In this document: piece by piece, positions 48,688 to 57,773 of the stretch | How positions within the stretch are numbered: the stretch's first letter is position 1 | How the letters are laid out: the number at the start of each line of letters is the position of its first letter | NCBI RefSeq assembly: GCF_002240415.1 | Contig: NZ_CP020028.1 | Span: 5,645,001-5,709,000 of the forward strand | Origin: Paenibacillus kribbensis | Lineage (GTDB): Bacteria; Bacillota; Bacilli; Paenibacillales; Paenibacillaceae | Reading direction: 5' to 3' | Length of the DNA stretch: 64,000 nucleotides | Position numbers and translations under genes: made by a program | Notes under the pieces: model-generated | The model's database searches: none | Seen by the model: only the letters and a program-made list of their open reading frames with translations | What the model was told of the DNA's origin: nothing

Positions 48688-50175
48688 ATGAACAGCCAAG
48701 CAGAAGTGCAGATGACCGGGTTTCGCGGGGAATTACAGGAAAAAGACCTGCTGGATTGCGGGTATCGGATTGCCTTACACAAAGCCGAGGTCGAGCTCAG
48801 CACGGGGAACGGGTTCCGATTTACGTTTTCCATGCCGGAAGACGGATTCGCAGAGCTGGATTTGCTGGCCCGCTCGGAGAGCGACTGGGCTGCGGCAGAT
48901 CGGGAATCAGCCTTCGTGCGCCTCTACCTGAACGATGTCTATAATCAGGACGTTATTTTGTATTATGGCAGCAGCCTGGGTGTGTACACTCGTTTGTTGG
49001 GGTATTTGAAGGAAGGCGATTATGAGGTGTATGCGGAATTCCGCGAACTGGAGTCTGCTCCGCTGGTGTCCAGAGCCTGGATCGACGGGGTCGAGCTGCG
49101 CTGTGTGGCTGATTCTTCGGCCAGATCGCTTGTCTATCGCCACACCCCTCTTTTGTATGGTCGCAATCTGTCCCATCCCTATGAAAATCGTTTCACGGAT
49201 ACGCCGCTGGTTCTGTTTTATTCGGTGGCAGAGGAGGAAGAACGAACGATCATCGAATATCAGATGATGTTCAGCCATGAGGATGAAGGAACGCCAGCAC
49301 CGCTGTTAATGAGCAAGTGGGGAAGAACAACAGATATTGAATGGATGTATCGGGTTGAACTGGATGCGGAAGGCCATGTGCTGAGTGCTGTTTTCCAAGG
49401 CCCTCATCACATCACTACTCCTTTCCAGGGAAAATATGCTTTGGGCGGGCATCCTGTTCTTCAATCGGCTACGACCAATGGCAACTTTACAGATCATATT
49501 ACGTCAGGCTACCGTTTTATGCTGGCGCCTTCCTTCCAGTGGAAGCCAGAGGAAGAGCCGCGTGAGGCGGTTATGAGTCGTTTTCCTTTTGCCTATCAGG
49601 TCACCGGGTGGGAAATGGAGCGCCAGCAGGAGCTGGAAATGCCATCGCTTGCGTCATCTATCGCCCTTGCTTCTCAGCGAAGCTACGTCTTTATCCAGAC
49701 GTCCAAATATCCTGTGCCCAGTTCCGACGGTGAACGCGCTTTGCCATCCAGACCGGGCTTTAATCGACGTGAAGAGGATGCCTGTGTCGATATCCAGCTT
49801 CGCCTGCATGGCTCCGAGCAGTGGTATTCATCGTGCCATCATGATCTGAGACTCGGAGATTTTAGAGCCGCTTATGAGGGGGCTGAGTCACATTTTTCCA
49901 CGACGATCAAGCTATCGGGAGAGCCTGCGCTGGATGATATAGCGGAAATCAGAGCAGTACTGCTGGAAGGCGGTGCCGATCGTATGAAGGTGGCGGGATT
50001 GTATGCTTTTATGCTGAACGAAAATTATTTGCCGCAGCAGTCGGGGATTCGTACCAACCGGGTGCTTGAGCTAACAAGGGATATCCCAGCAGGTATTCTA
50101 TGGGCATCGGCAGATGAGGCAGACCCAGGTGCTAATGCTGAGAATTACCAGGCAGGCAAGGATGAGCATGTATGA
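48688..50175 (+). CDS. uncharacterised 495-residue protein of the ABC-PHP operon
   Basis: I do not recognise this protein. ATG 48688 follows AAGGAGG and gives 495 residues without signal peptide or membrane segment, so it should be cytosolic. The composition is rich in beta-strand-forming and aromatic residues. The N-terminal part (about 20-140) resembles a beta-sandwich with LLARSESDWAAADRESAFVRLYLND and GYLKEGDYEVYAEFRELES. The middle contains YQMMFSHEDEGTPAPLLMSKWGRTTDIEWMYRVEL. Its stop overlaps the next gene start (ATGA). It probably acts on, or binds, the imported solute together with the PHP enzyme. Confidence 0.75.
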   Translation: MNSQAEVQMTGFRGELQEKDLLDCGYRIALHKAEVELSTGNGFRFTFSMPEDGFAELDLLARSESDWAAADRESAFVRLYLNDVYNQDVILYYGSSLGVYTRLLGYLKEGDYEVYAEFRELESAPLVSRAWIDGVELRCVADSSARSLVYRHTPLLYGRNLSHPYENRFTDTPLVLFYSVAEEEERTIIEYQMMFSHEDEGTPAPLLMSKWGRTTDIEWMYRVELDAEGHVLSAVFQGPHHITTPFQGKYALGGHPVLQSATTNGNFTDHITSGYRFMLAPSFQWKPEEEPREAVMSRFPFAYQVTGWEMERQQELEMPSLASSIALASQRSYVFIQTSKYPVPSSDGERALPSRPGFNRREEDACVDIQLRLHGSEQWYSSCHHDLRLGDFRAAYEGAESHFSTTIKLSGEPALDDIAEIRAVLLEGGADRMKVAGLYAFMLNENYLPQQSGIRTNRVLELTRDIPAGILWASADEADPGANAENYQAGKDEHV

Positions 50176-50639
50176 GCAAGCTGCTGTATGTAGAAGGAAC
50201 AGTTGATCGTTCCTGTACCCAAAGCCATATTACGTACTCTTTTCATATTTCACAGTCGGCAGACATCATTCGCATTCAATTTTCGTACACCCCCAAGCTG
50301 CTGGAGGATCAGGAGCAGGCTCGAAGCATGATTGAAGCGAGCATGAGCCGATACGGATACGATGAACCGGGTCATGCCGAGGATGCGTGGAAGAAGTATG
50401 CGCCACTGCAAAATTTATTAACGCTGTCTGTCGATGATCCTGTTCGCCATCGGGGCAATGCGCACCGCCCCGAGATGCAGCAGGAGCATCGACTGGGTCC
50501 TTCCGCGGCTTCGCCGGGATTTGTCGCAGGCGACAATCCCGCAGGAATGTGGAGGATAACCGTCAGTCTGCATGCCATTGTAACAGAGAAGCTGGCATAC
50601 AGCATTCAGGTATGGGGGGAGGACGCTGCACATGGTTAA
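50172..50639 (+). CDS. small protein resembling the N-terminal domain of CehA/McbA-type metallohydrolases
   Basis: A 155-residue cytosolic protein. Its central and C-terminal pattern (RHRGNAHR, then LGPSAASPGFVAGDNPAGMWRITVSLHAIV, then AYSIQVWG) resembles the beta-rich N-terminal domain that precedes the PHP domain in single-chain CehA/McbA family proteins, where it ends just before the HTHTxHSDG motif. Here the PHP domain is the next, separate gene overlapping by eight bases. The two products probably form one enzyme. The domain match is from memory of family patterns. Confidence 0.6.
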   Translation: MSKLLYVEGTVDRSCTQSHITYSFHISQSADIIRIQFSYTPKLLEDQEQARSMIEASMSRYGYDEPGHAEDAWKKYAPLQNLLTLSVDDPVRHRGNAHRPEMQQEHRLGPSAASPGFVAGDNPAGMWRITVSLHAIVTEKLAYSIQVWGEDAAHG

Positions 50640-51654
50640 ATGGATTCCAGCGGAGCTTCATACCCATACGCTTCACAGCGATGGCAAGCAAACACTGGAG
50701 GAGCTGGCTCAAAGCGCAGCCAATCTCGGGCTTGAATGCATCGCCATGACAGATCACAATACCCAATCTGCACTTGTAGATCAGGAGTGGGTCGAGCAGC
50801 AGTTTGGTGTCCCGATCATTTCAGGGATGGAATGGACCACCTTTTACGGGCATATGCTGACGCTTGGGGTAGACTGTTTTATCGACTGGCGTGTTCTCGG
50901 GCCGGACGATATTCACGAGGGGATTCGGAAGGTGCATGAGCAGGGAGGGATTGCAGGGATTGCCCATCCGTTCCGGATTGGAAGTCCGATCTGTACGGGG
51001 TGTTTTTGGGAATATACCATTCAGGATTGGCATGAGGTCGATTATATCGAGGTATGGTCAACGCTCATGCCGTCGATCAAGCGTGACAGCCAGCGAGCAT
51101 TCGCGATGTGGACGGATTTGCTGAATCAGGGTTATCGCATCACGGCGGTAAGCGGTCGGGACTGGCACGTATCCAAACCGGATGATGCCCTTCCGGCGGT
51201 CACTTATCTGGGTGTGCAGGAGGAGACAGGAGAACAGGGGACCTTGGCGATCCGGGCCGTTGAGGCGATTCGCAATGGCTCTGCATCGGTTACGATGGGG
51301 CCGTTGCTGACGATGCAGGCACAGGTTAAGGGGGATGACAAGCGCTATCGTATCGGGGAATGTGTAGGACCGATGGTGGAAGATTCGCTGTCGGTGACGA
51401 TACAGTTGGATACAGAGACCAGAGCCGCCCATTACCGTCTGGAGCCGCAAAGCCTTCGTCTGCTGCTGACCAGCCGTCAGGGGACATGCTCTGAAATCCA
51501 CATTCCTGCTCAATCCGGAGAATATACGATAACACTGCAAGACCCGGCAGAAAAGGGCTGGGTACGAGCTGAGCTATATGGATGTATGGAAGACTGCGTT
51601 ACTATGATTGCTTTTACGAATCCGATTTATATCGCTGGAATCCAATCATTATGA
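50632..51654 (+). CDS. PHP-domain metallohydrolase (CehA/McbA-like)
   Basis: A 340-residue PHP-fold hydrolase; such enzymes usually cleave phosphoesters using two or three metals. Likely ligands are all visible: H10 and H12 (ELHTHTLHSDG), D17, H42 (TDHN), E67 (GMEW), H74 (YGHM), H112 (IAHP), D177 and H179 (GRDWH). The C-terminal 120 residues form a beta-rich extra domain. ATG 50632 lies within the end of the preceding gene (8-base overlap), after GGGGGAGGA. The solute taken up by the adjacent ABC transporter is its probable substrate. Confidence 0.85.
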   Translation: MVKWIPAELHTHTLHSDGKQTLEELAQSAANLGLECIAMTDHNTQSALVDQEWVEQQFGVPIISGMEWTTFYGHMLTLGVDCFIDWRVLGPDDIHEGIRKVHEQGGIAGIAHPFRIGSPICTGCFWEYTIQDWHEVDYIEVWSTLMPSIKRDSQRAFAMWTDLLNQGYRITAVSGRDWHVSKPDDALPAVTYLGVQEETGEQGTLAIRAVEAIRNGSASVTMGPLLTMQAQVKGDDKRYRIGECVGPMVEDSLSVTIQLDTETRAAHYRLEPQSLRLLLTSRQGTCSEIHIPAQSGEYTITLQDPAEKGWVRAELYGCMEDCVTMIAFTNPIYIAGIQSL

Positions 51655-51676
51655 TAGAAAGGCTGGGCATTGGACG

Positions 51677-52393
51677 GTGTCGACCAAACAAGAGAGCATT
51701 AAGTTGCTCATAGAGGAATATATAGAGGCTAACCAGATTGGCCCGGGTGACAGGCTGCCTTCGGAAGCCGCGCTTTCTCAATCGTTCCGAGTGTCGCGTA
51801 CGACGCTGCGTGGAGCCATTCGCCAGCTGGAAGCGGAAGGAAAGCTGCTGGTGAAGCACGGGAGCGGTACGTTCGCCACTCGTCCGCTCCCCAGCATTCC
51901 CAGTTCGTTGGATCGCTTGTACAGCATCGGGGATATGATCCGTTCTGCAGGGCTGCGGGAGGAAGAGCAGCTGAAATCCATCCAGAGGATTTCGGCGTGT
52001 CCCCCGGATATTGCCGACCGAATGGAGCTTTCCGAGCATGAGCCGATGATTGTACTGGAGCGTACGCGTACCGCGGACGGAGAGGCGGTGGCGCACTCTA
52101 TAAACTGGATGCCGGAGAAGTTAGCGAATCCAATTTTGGATAACGGCTCTTTTTCAGGGTCCTTATTTCAGAGCCTGGAGCTTCAGGCCGGGGTACGAAT
52201 TGTAGGGGCATATTCAGAGCTTACCGTTCCGAATGATCACGATGCCCACGCGGCACGTTTGCTCCAACAGCCACAGGCTACGGTATTACTGCTCAAGCAG
52301 CTTCATTACGATGAGCTGAACAGACAGGTGCTGTATTCACTGGATTATGTCCGCAATGATATTTTCCGCTTTTGGGTACGCCGGACCCGCTGA
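51677..52393 (+). CDS. GntR family transcriptional regulator (HutC subfamily, UTRA domain)
   Basis: A 238-residue regulator. The winged helix domain covers about residues 5-70 (IEANQIGPGDRLPSEAALSQ, SFRVSRTTLRGAIRQLEAEG, KLLVKHGSGTF). The UTRA ligand-binding domain covers about 85-235 (MIVLERTRTADGEAVAHSINWMP). The start is GTG 51677, with only a weak ribosome site. It is the last gene of the cluster and probably represses it through the palindrome at 44625-44638. UTRA domains often bind sugars, amino sugars or phosphonates, so the ligand is likely the imported solute. Confidence 0.88.
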   Translation: MSTKQESIKLLIEEYIEANQIGPGDRLPSEAALSQSFRVSRTTLRGAIRQLEAEGKLLVKHGSGTFATRPLPSIPSSLDRLYSIGDMIRSAGLREEEQLKSIQRISACPPDIADRMELSEHEPMIVLERTRTADGEAVAHSINWMPEKLANPILDNGSFSGSLFQSLELQAGVRIVGAYSELTVPNDHDAHAARLLQQPQATVLLLKQLHYDELNRQVLYSLDYVRNDIFRFWVRRTR

Positions 52394-52540
52394 TCCACTG
52401 CTAGGTCACATCTACTATTCAAGCGTGCTAGTTTTACATATTCCAAGGGTTAAAAATCGTCATATCTCGTCAATACTGATTGATATGCACTTCATGATGA
52501 TGTACACATGGCAAGCTGCGTATGAAGGAGGTAACGGGAT

Positions 52541-53161
52541 ATGAGATGGCTTGGATGGCTGCTCAAAAAAGGAATGACGGTGGTGCTGGTCAGCGTTCTG
52601 ACACTGGCTGTGACAGGTATGGTCGTGAATGCCTATGTTCAATCGCTGCTGCGGCAATTCAACATTCAGCTCGATCATCAACCGATATGGGGATTGGGCT
52701 GGCTCAATGGGAACTCGGGCGCAGATAAAAGCACGGATATAGGTAAAAGCACAGATACAGGTAAAAGTACAGACACAGGGAAAAGCAAGGCAACGGGCGG
52801 AAGCTCGGAAAATGCAACCCCACCGGATGGTGCTCTGCCCGTCATGGGACAGGGATTGGACGAGGGTGGAGGCGGTACAGGTGCCGCTACACCTGAAACA
52901 GGTCAGTCGACCAGTATTGAGGGCCATGACTTGGTGATTACGCCCGATCATTTAACGGAGAAGAAGAACAATTTGCCTACGGCGCAGAAACAGGAGATTT
53001 TTGCGATTCTGATGAATAAGCTGCCGCCGGAGGAGATGCAGAAAATATCAGCCGCCATGGAAGGCGGCCTGACCGAACAAGAGCTTCAGGATATTCAGCA
53101 GGTGCTTGCGAAGTATTTGACGAAAGAAGAGTACAACAAGCTGATGAGTATGCTCAAATAA
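52541..53161 (+). CDS. membrane-anchored protein with GKSTDT repeats, function unknown
   Basis: A 206-residue protein. One N-terminal membrane helix (about 12-33, MTVVLVSVLTLAVTGMVVNAY) is followed by a low-complexity linker with three and a half copies of a GKSTDT hexapeptide (18-base repeats at about 52737-52794) and Gly/Thr-rich sequence. The C-terminal part (about 140-206) is helical and charged: AILMNKLPPEEMQKISAAMEGGLTEQELQDIQQVLAKYLTKEEYNKLMSML. ATG 52541 follows AAGGAGG. The linker probably spans the wall side, with the helical domain displayed outside. I do not recognise the family. Confidence 0.75.
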   Translation: MRWLGWLLKKGMTVVLVSVLTLAVTGMVVNAYVQSLLRQFNIQLDHQPIWGLGWLNGNSGADKSTDIGKSTDTGKSTDTGKSKATGGSSENATPPDGALPVMGQGLDEGGGGTGAATPETGQSTSIEGHDLVITPDHLTEKKNNLPTAQKQEIFAILMNKLPPEEMQKISAAMEGGLTEQELQDIQQVLAKYLTKEEYNKLMSMLK

Positions 53162-53210
53162 TAACGATGATATTATGGGCAAAGCTTATGCTCAACATAA
53201 CACTGAGGAG

Positions 53211-53234
53211 TCCGCGCCTGGCGCGGATTTTTTT
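53211..53234 (+). terminator. terminator after the repeat-protein gene
   Basis: TCCGCGC pairs with GCGCGGA across a CTG loop, followed by seven T residues. Confidence 0.85.
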
Positions 53235-53298
53235 GCGTGTCAGGAAGAAACTGGGGTGCAGTTGAATTCTTTGTAAAAGCTATGTTAAAGTAAACTGT

Positions 53299-53337
53299 GT
53301 TGCGAAAAGGTTAAAATTTTGAAACCTTTTACGCAAC
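53299..53337. promoter_or_regulatory. palindrome upstream of the M23 peptidase gene
   Basis: GTTGCGAAAAGGTT (53299-53312) and AAACCTTTTACGCAAC (53322-53337) are inverse copies apart from one extra base and one terminal base. It lies about 120 bases before the peptidase start with no T run, so it may be an operator. Confidence 0.45.
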
Positions 53338-53459
53338 TACGTAATGATATATAGCGACTAATTACTTATATAGACTTGCAAAATGACTACTTTTATCGTG
53401 GAAAAGAACAATAACGAACGCATTTAATAGAGAGAGGATATGCTGAAAAGGAGAGGACC

Positions 53460-54983
53460 ATGGAGGTTTCTAAGGGAAAGTATTCACCAGATCACAGCAA
53501 TGAGGTTTCAAGCGTTGAAAGCAATGCTGCTGGACAAGCAGGGAAAATAGCAGCATTGTGGAGCGGACGGAAAAGATGGCTGAGCTGGACGGCAGGCGGC
53601 GTAGTGATTGCAGGCATTCTTATTTTTGCTGGCAATCAGTATGTTGGAGCCAACACGGTTCCTTATTATAAAGTGTATGTAAAGGGCGTCGAGGTCGGCA
53701 ATATCCTGAATGAGCAGCAGCTAAAGCAGCTGTATGCTACCAAGACCAAACAGTATAAGGACAAGTATCCCGGCGTGGACATGGTACTTAATACCAGTGC
53801 GGTAACAACAAGCACGGAGAAGGCATATAAAGCGGAAATCGACAGTGCTGCCACGCTAAAAAAGCTGGACGGCATGCTGACAGCATATGCCAAAGGGGTT
53901 GAAGTGAAGGTCAACGGAAAGACGGTTGGCATTGTGAAGGATAAAGCTACGGCACAGGCGGCGTTAAAGCAAGTACAGAAAAAATACATACCTGCGGGTG
54001 AGAGTAAGGCTGCAGGTATTAAAGGGCTGGTTCGCAAGACGTCGGTGGGCAGCAGTCATGCTAGTGCCAGCACCAAAACTCCTAAAGCATGGCTGGAGTC
54101 TGCCAGTATCCGTGAGAAAATTGCATATGAGCCTGTGAAAGCTGACCCTAACAAGGTGCTGACGGAGGCAGAAGCGGTCAAGGTGCTGATCGAGGGGCGC
54201 GAGGAGCCTGTAACGTACACGGTACAGGAAGGCGATTCGTTGTCGTCCATCGCTACTAAATTCAATATGACGGCTTGGGATATTAAGCAGAATAATCCTG
54301 GCGTGCGCGAGCTGTATCTGCAAATTGGGGACGAATTGAAGGTCACTGCACCCAAGGCGCCAGTCACGGTACGGACGGTAGAGAAGGTTGCCGAGCAGAT
54401 TGCCATCGAGCCTGAGGTTGAGATTCGCCAGAGTGATGAATTGAAGGCAGGGGTCACCAAAGTCGTCAGACCGGGACAAGCGGGTCTTAAAGAGATGGAC
54501 TATCGTTTGACCAAGGAGAACGGTGAGGTTGTGCAAGAGGAATGGCTCGGTCAAAAGGTGCTGCAGCCGTCTGTTACCGAGGTGGTTCTGAGAGGCACGA
54601 AGGTCATGGGAGAAGGCTCGGGGCAATTTGCCTGGCCGACGGCGGGTGCAATCATGACGAGCAGCTTCGGAGGACGCTGGGGACGTATGCATGAAGGCGT
54701 TGATTTGGTCGGCAATCATACGATTCAAGCCTCGGATGATGGTGTGGTCACATTTGCAGGCCAACAGAATGGATACGGTAATGTCATTATCATTGACCAT
54801 CGCAACGGCTACCAAACGGTATACGGGCATTTGAGCAGTATTGGTGTTCGTGTGGGACAGGTCGTACAGCAGGGTGAAGCGATTGGCATCATGGGAAGCA
54901 CCGGACGTTCAACAGGCACACATGTTCACTTTGAGATTCGCAAAAATAATACTGCACAAAATCCAATGACGTATTTAAGATAG
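53460..54983 (+). CDS. LysM-G5-M23 wall peptidase
   Basis: A 507-residue cell-wall protein. A cytosolic N-terminal stretch and one membrane helix (about 43-58) precede an extracellular region with a LysM domain (252-295, YTVQEGDSLSSIATKFNMTA), a G5 domain (about 300-382) and a C-terminal M23 endopeptidase domain (390-507). The zinc ligands H411, D415 and H490, plus catalytic H457, are present (HEGVDL and GTHVHFE), so it is likely active in cleaving peptide cross-bridges. ATG 53460 follows AAAGGAGAGG. It lies directly upstream of walRK, which controls wall hydrolases. Confidence 0.92.
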   Translation: MEVSKGKYSPDHSNEVSSVESNAAGQAGKIAALWSGRKRWLSWTAGGVVIAGILIFAGNQYVGANTVPYYKVYVKGVEVGNILNEQQLKQLYATKTKQYKDKYPGVDMVLNTSAVTTSTEKAYKAEIDSAATLKKLDGMLTAYAKGVEVKVNGKTVGIVKDKATAQAALKQVQKKYIPAGESKAAGIKGLVRKTSVGSSHASASTKTPKAWLESASIREKIAYEPVKADPNKVLTEAEAVKVLIEGREEPVTYTVQEGDSLSSIATKFNMTAWDIKQNNPGVRELYLQIGDELKVTAPKAPVTVRTVEKVAEQIAIEPEVEIRQSDELKAGVTKVVRPGQAGLKEMDYRLTKENGEVVQEEWLGQKVLQPSVTEVVLRGTKVMGEGSGQFAWPTAGAIMTSSFGGRWGRMHEGVDLVGNHTIQASDDGVVTFAGQQNGYGNVIIIDHRNGYQTVYGHLSSIGVRVGQVVQQGEAIGIMGSTGRSTGTHVHFEIRKNNTAQNPMTYLR

Positions 54984-55034
54984 ATTTATCGATGATATCG
55001 GAATGTACATGATTCATGAAGATCAAGGGGAAAG

Positions 55035-55082
55035 GCCATGTTTTTCTGCATGACTAAGGTCAGGTGCAGGCATGGTTTTTTC
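55035..55082 (+). terminator. terminator between the M23 gene and walR
   Basis: CCATG/CATGG and TGCA/TGCA helices with an inner TGAC/GTCA pair, followed by six T residues. Confidence 0.7.
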
Positions 55083-55215
55083 TGCGTAAAGAAAAGGGTC
55101 CGAAGAAGTAATGGAATGGCGCGCGGGTATGATAGAATAGAATCAGCATCTTATAGGGTATTAACATACGAAAGATCAATATAAATGACGATCCGTGAGA
55201 AGAGGTGAACGCTGT

Positions 55216-55947
55216 ATGCAGGGGACGATTCTGGTCGTGGATGATGAACAGCCTATCGCTGATATTTTGAAATTTAATTTGGAAAAAGAGGGCTACCAGG
55301 TAATTTGCGCGTTTGATGGAATCAGCGCGGTGGATATTGCGGTCAAGCAGCAGCCTGACCTGATTTTGCTGGACCTGATGCTGCCGGGCATGGACGGCAT
55401 GGACGTATGCCGCGAGGTGCGCGGGCATCAGCTCCAGACGCCGATTATTATGCTGACCGCCAAAGACGGCGAGATTGATAAGGTGCTGGGGCTGGAGCTG
55501 GGTGCGGACGATTATGTGACGAAGCCGTTCAGTACACGGGAATTGCTGGCACGGGTAAAGGCACAGATGCGCAGACAGCAGCGCGGCGGGGCAAGTACGC
55601 CGGAAAGTCGTCCGCAGGAGGACAAGCAGGGGCTGCGCGTGGGGGACCTCTTTTTTGATACAGATATGTATACAGCTTACAAAAACGGGACGCCGCTTGA
55701 TCTGACACACCGAGAGTATGAGCTTCTGCACTACATGGCGAAGAATACCGGAAAAGTCATGACCCGCGAGCATTTGCTGCAGGCGGTGTGGGGGTTCGAA
55801 TACTACGGGGATGTACGGACAGTGGATGTGACGATTCGGAGACTGCGCGAGAAGATCGAGGAAAATCCGAGCAAACCGGAGACCATTCTGACACGCCGTG
55901 GGCTCGGATATATTGTTAGCGGGAGCAAAGGTGGCCTGCGGGCATGA
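55216..55947 (+). CDS. walR: two-component response regulator WalR (YycF)
   Basis: WalR (243 residues), the essential OmpR-type regulator of wall metabolism. The receiver domain has the acidic pocket VVDDEQ, phosphoryl-accepting Asp in [14 protein letters not shown] and Lys in [14 protein letters not shown]. The winged-helix DNA-binding domain ends [19 protein letters not shown] and RGLGYIV. ATG 55216 is chosen because [12 protein letters not shown] aligns with the family; an in-frame start at 55195 adds seven residues. It overlaps walK by four bases. Confidence 0.96.
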   Translation: MQGTILVVDDEQPIADILKFNLEKEGYQVICAFDGISAVDIAVKQQPDLILLDLMLPGMDGMDVCREVRGHQLQTPIIMLTAKDGEIDKVLGLELGADDYVTKPFSTRELLARVKAQMRRQQRGGASTPESRPQEDKQGLRVGDLFFDTDMYTAYKNGTPLDLTHREYELLHYMAKNTGKVMTREHLLQAVWGFEYYGDVRTVDVTIRRLREKIEENPSKPETILTRRGLGYIVSGSKGGLRA

Positions 55948-57773
55948 GATGGCTGTCTTTCTTTCGCACCATTCATGCCAAGCTGATTATTATTTATGTG
56001 CTGCTGATTTTGGTGGCGATGCAGCTGATCGGAGTCTATTTTGTCAGCTCCATGAAGAACTCTCTGACGAGTAATTTTACACAGGATTTACAGGCACGGG
56101 CAGAAATGCTGTCTGTGCTGGCAGAGCAGGATTTGAGCGGCAGTGACGGTAAAATGGAGGAGGACAGCGTTGAAAGTCTGCGCGCGCGGGTGAACAATCT
56201 GTTCGATTTCAGCGGCGCGGAAATTCAGGTGCTGGATGCCAGCGGCAAGGTATTGATTACCTCCCAAGGCTCACACGCCGATTATGTCGGGCGTAAAAAC
56301 ACGCAGACCGTCGTCAGTCGCGCACTCCAGGGGATTCGCGATAATGAGGAGTACATGGTGGACGAGGATAACGTCCGTAAAAAGGTCGTCGCCAAGCCTG
56401 TCATCAGTCAGGGCAAAATTGTTGGCGCAGTGTATATCGCCGCTTCGATGACCGAGCTGTACGATACGATGAAACGCATTAACAATGTGTTTCTGTCCGG
56501 TATGCTGATTGCGCTGGCGTTGACGGCTGTGCTGGGCGTAGTGCTGGCGCATACCATTACACACCCGATCAAGGTGATGACACGCCATGCGACAGAGGTC
56601 GCAGAGGGCAAGTTTGACCAGCAGATGCCGGTGTTTGGCGAAGATGAGATCGGCAGGCTCAGCGTGGCCTTTAACTATATGACAGGCCGCTTGCGTGAGG
56701 CGCTGTCCCAAAATGAGGAGGAGAAGGAGAAGCTCTCCTCCATCCTGACCAATATGAGCGACGGTGTAGTCGCTACAGATGATCATGGCCGGGTCATTCT
56801 GGTTAACCGCCGGGCCAGCGCTATGCTGGGCGTGAACGAGAACGAAATGACCGGTAGACATATCGCGGTACTGCTGGGGATCGATCCGGAGGAAACCGAG
56901 GCCCTGTATAGCGGCTCTTCGGCCTCCACGCTGCTGCAGCTGGAGCCTGCGGGTCAGGATGAGCCGATCGTGATCCGCGTGACGTTCACGCCGATTCATC
57001 GGCGTGAATTTGGCATTACGGGCACGATTGCCGTGCTCCAGGACGTGACGGAGCAGGAGGAGATGGAGACGACACGACGGGAATTCGTAGCGAATGTATC
57101 CCATGAGCTGCGCACTCCGTTGACGACGATCCGCAGCTATGCCGAAGCGCTGGATGATGGCGCTCTGAGTGAGCCGCAGCTTGCGGAGCGCTTCGTGGGC
57201 GTAATTCGCAACGAGACGGAGCGTATGATCCGGCTGGTCACGGATTTGCTGCATCTGTCGCGGCTGGATTCCAATGAAGCGCCCTTGCGGATGCAGCCTG
57301 CGGATGTGATGGAGATGCTGGACGAAGTGGCGGATCGATTCTCTTTTCAAATGAAGCAAAAGCACATTCGCTCAGGAATGTTCGTAGAACAGGGGATCGG
57401 CAAGGTCGTCATCGACCGCGATCAAATTGAGCAGGTATTGGACAATCTGATGTCCAATGCGTTGAAATATACGCCGGAGGGCGGAAGTATTCGGATTGAA
57501 GCTCGCCGCAACAATGAGGGGATGCTGTCCATTTCGGTACAGGATACCGGAATTGGTATTCCGAAAAAGGACCTAGACCGGATTTTTGAACGGTTTTATC
57601 GTGTAGACAAGGCGAGATCGCGAAATATGGGCGGTACAGGATTAGGGCTGTCGATTGCCCGGGAAATTGTAAAGGCTCATGGAGGCCAGATTTTTCTGGA
57701 GTCAGAATATGGTCAAGGGACCTGCACAACCTTTACGCTCCCCATGTCGGGTGAAGGGAGGGAAGCACAGTGA
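55944..57773 (+). CDS. walK: sensor histidine kinase WalK (YycG)
   Basis: WalK (609 residues) has a transmembrane helix at 13-35, an extracellular PAS-like domain, a second helix at about 183-205, then HAMP, cytosolic PAS, HisKA with [13 protein letters not shown] (phospho-His), and HATPase_c with [35 protein letters not shown] and [10 protein letters not shown]. It phosphorylates WalR. Its start overlaps walR (ATGA) and its end overlaps walH (GTGA). Confidence 0.96.
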   Translation: MRWLSFFRTIHAKLIIIYVLLILVAMQLIGVYFVSSMKNSLTSNFTQDLQARAEMLSVLAEQDLSGSDGKMEEDSVESLRARVNNLFDFSGAEIQVLDASGKVLITSQGSHADYVGRKNTQTVVSRALQGIRDNEEYMVDEDNVRKKVVAKPVISQGKIVGAVYIAASMTELYDTMKRINNVFLSGMLIALALTAVLGVVLAHTITHPIKVMTRHATEVAEGKFDQQMPVFGEDEIGRLSVAFNYMTGRLREALSQNEEEKEKLSSILTNMSDGVVATDDHGRVILVNRRASAMLGVNENEMTGRHIAVLLGIDPEETEALYSGSSASTLLQLEPAGQDEPIVIRVTFTPIHRREFGITGTIAVLQDVTEQEEMETTRREFVANVSHELRTPLTTIRSYAEALDDGALSEPQLAERFVGVIRNETERMIRLVTDLLHLSRLDSNEAPLRMQPADVMEMLDEVADRFSFQMKQKHIRSGMFVEQGIGKVVIDRDQIEQVLDNLMSNALKYTPEGGSIRIEARRNNEGMLSISVQDTGIGIPKKDLDRIFERFYRVDKARSRNMGGTGLGLSIAREIVKAHGGQIFLESEYGQGTCTTFTLPMSGEGREAQ

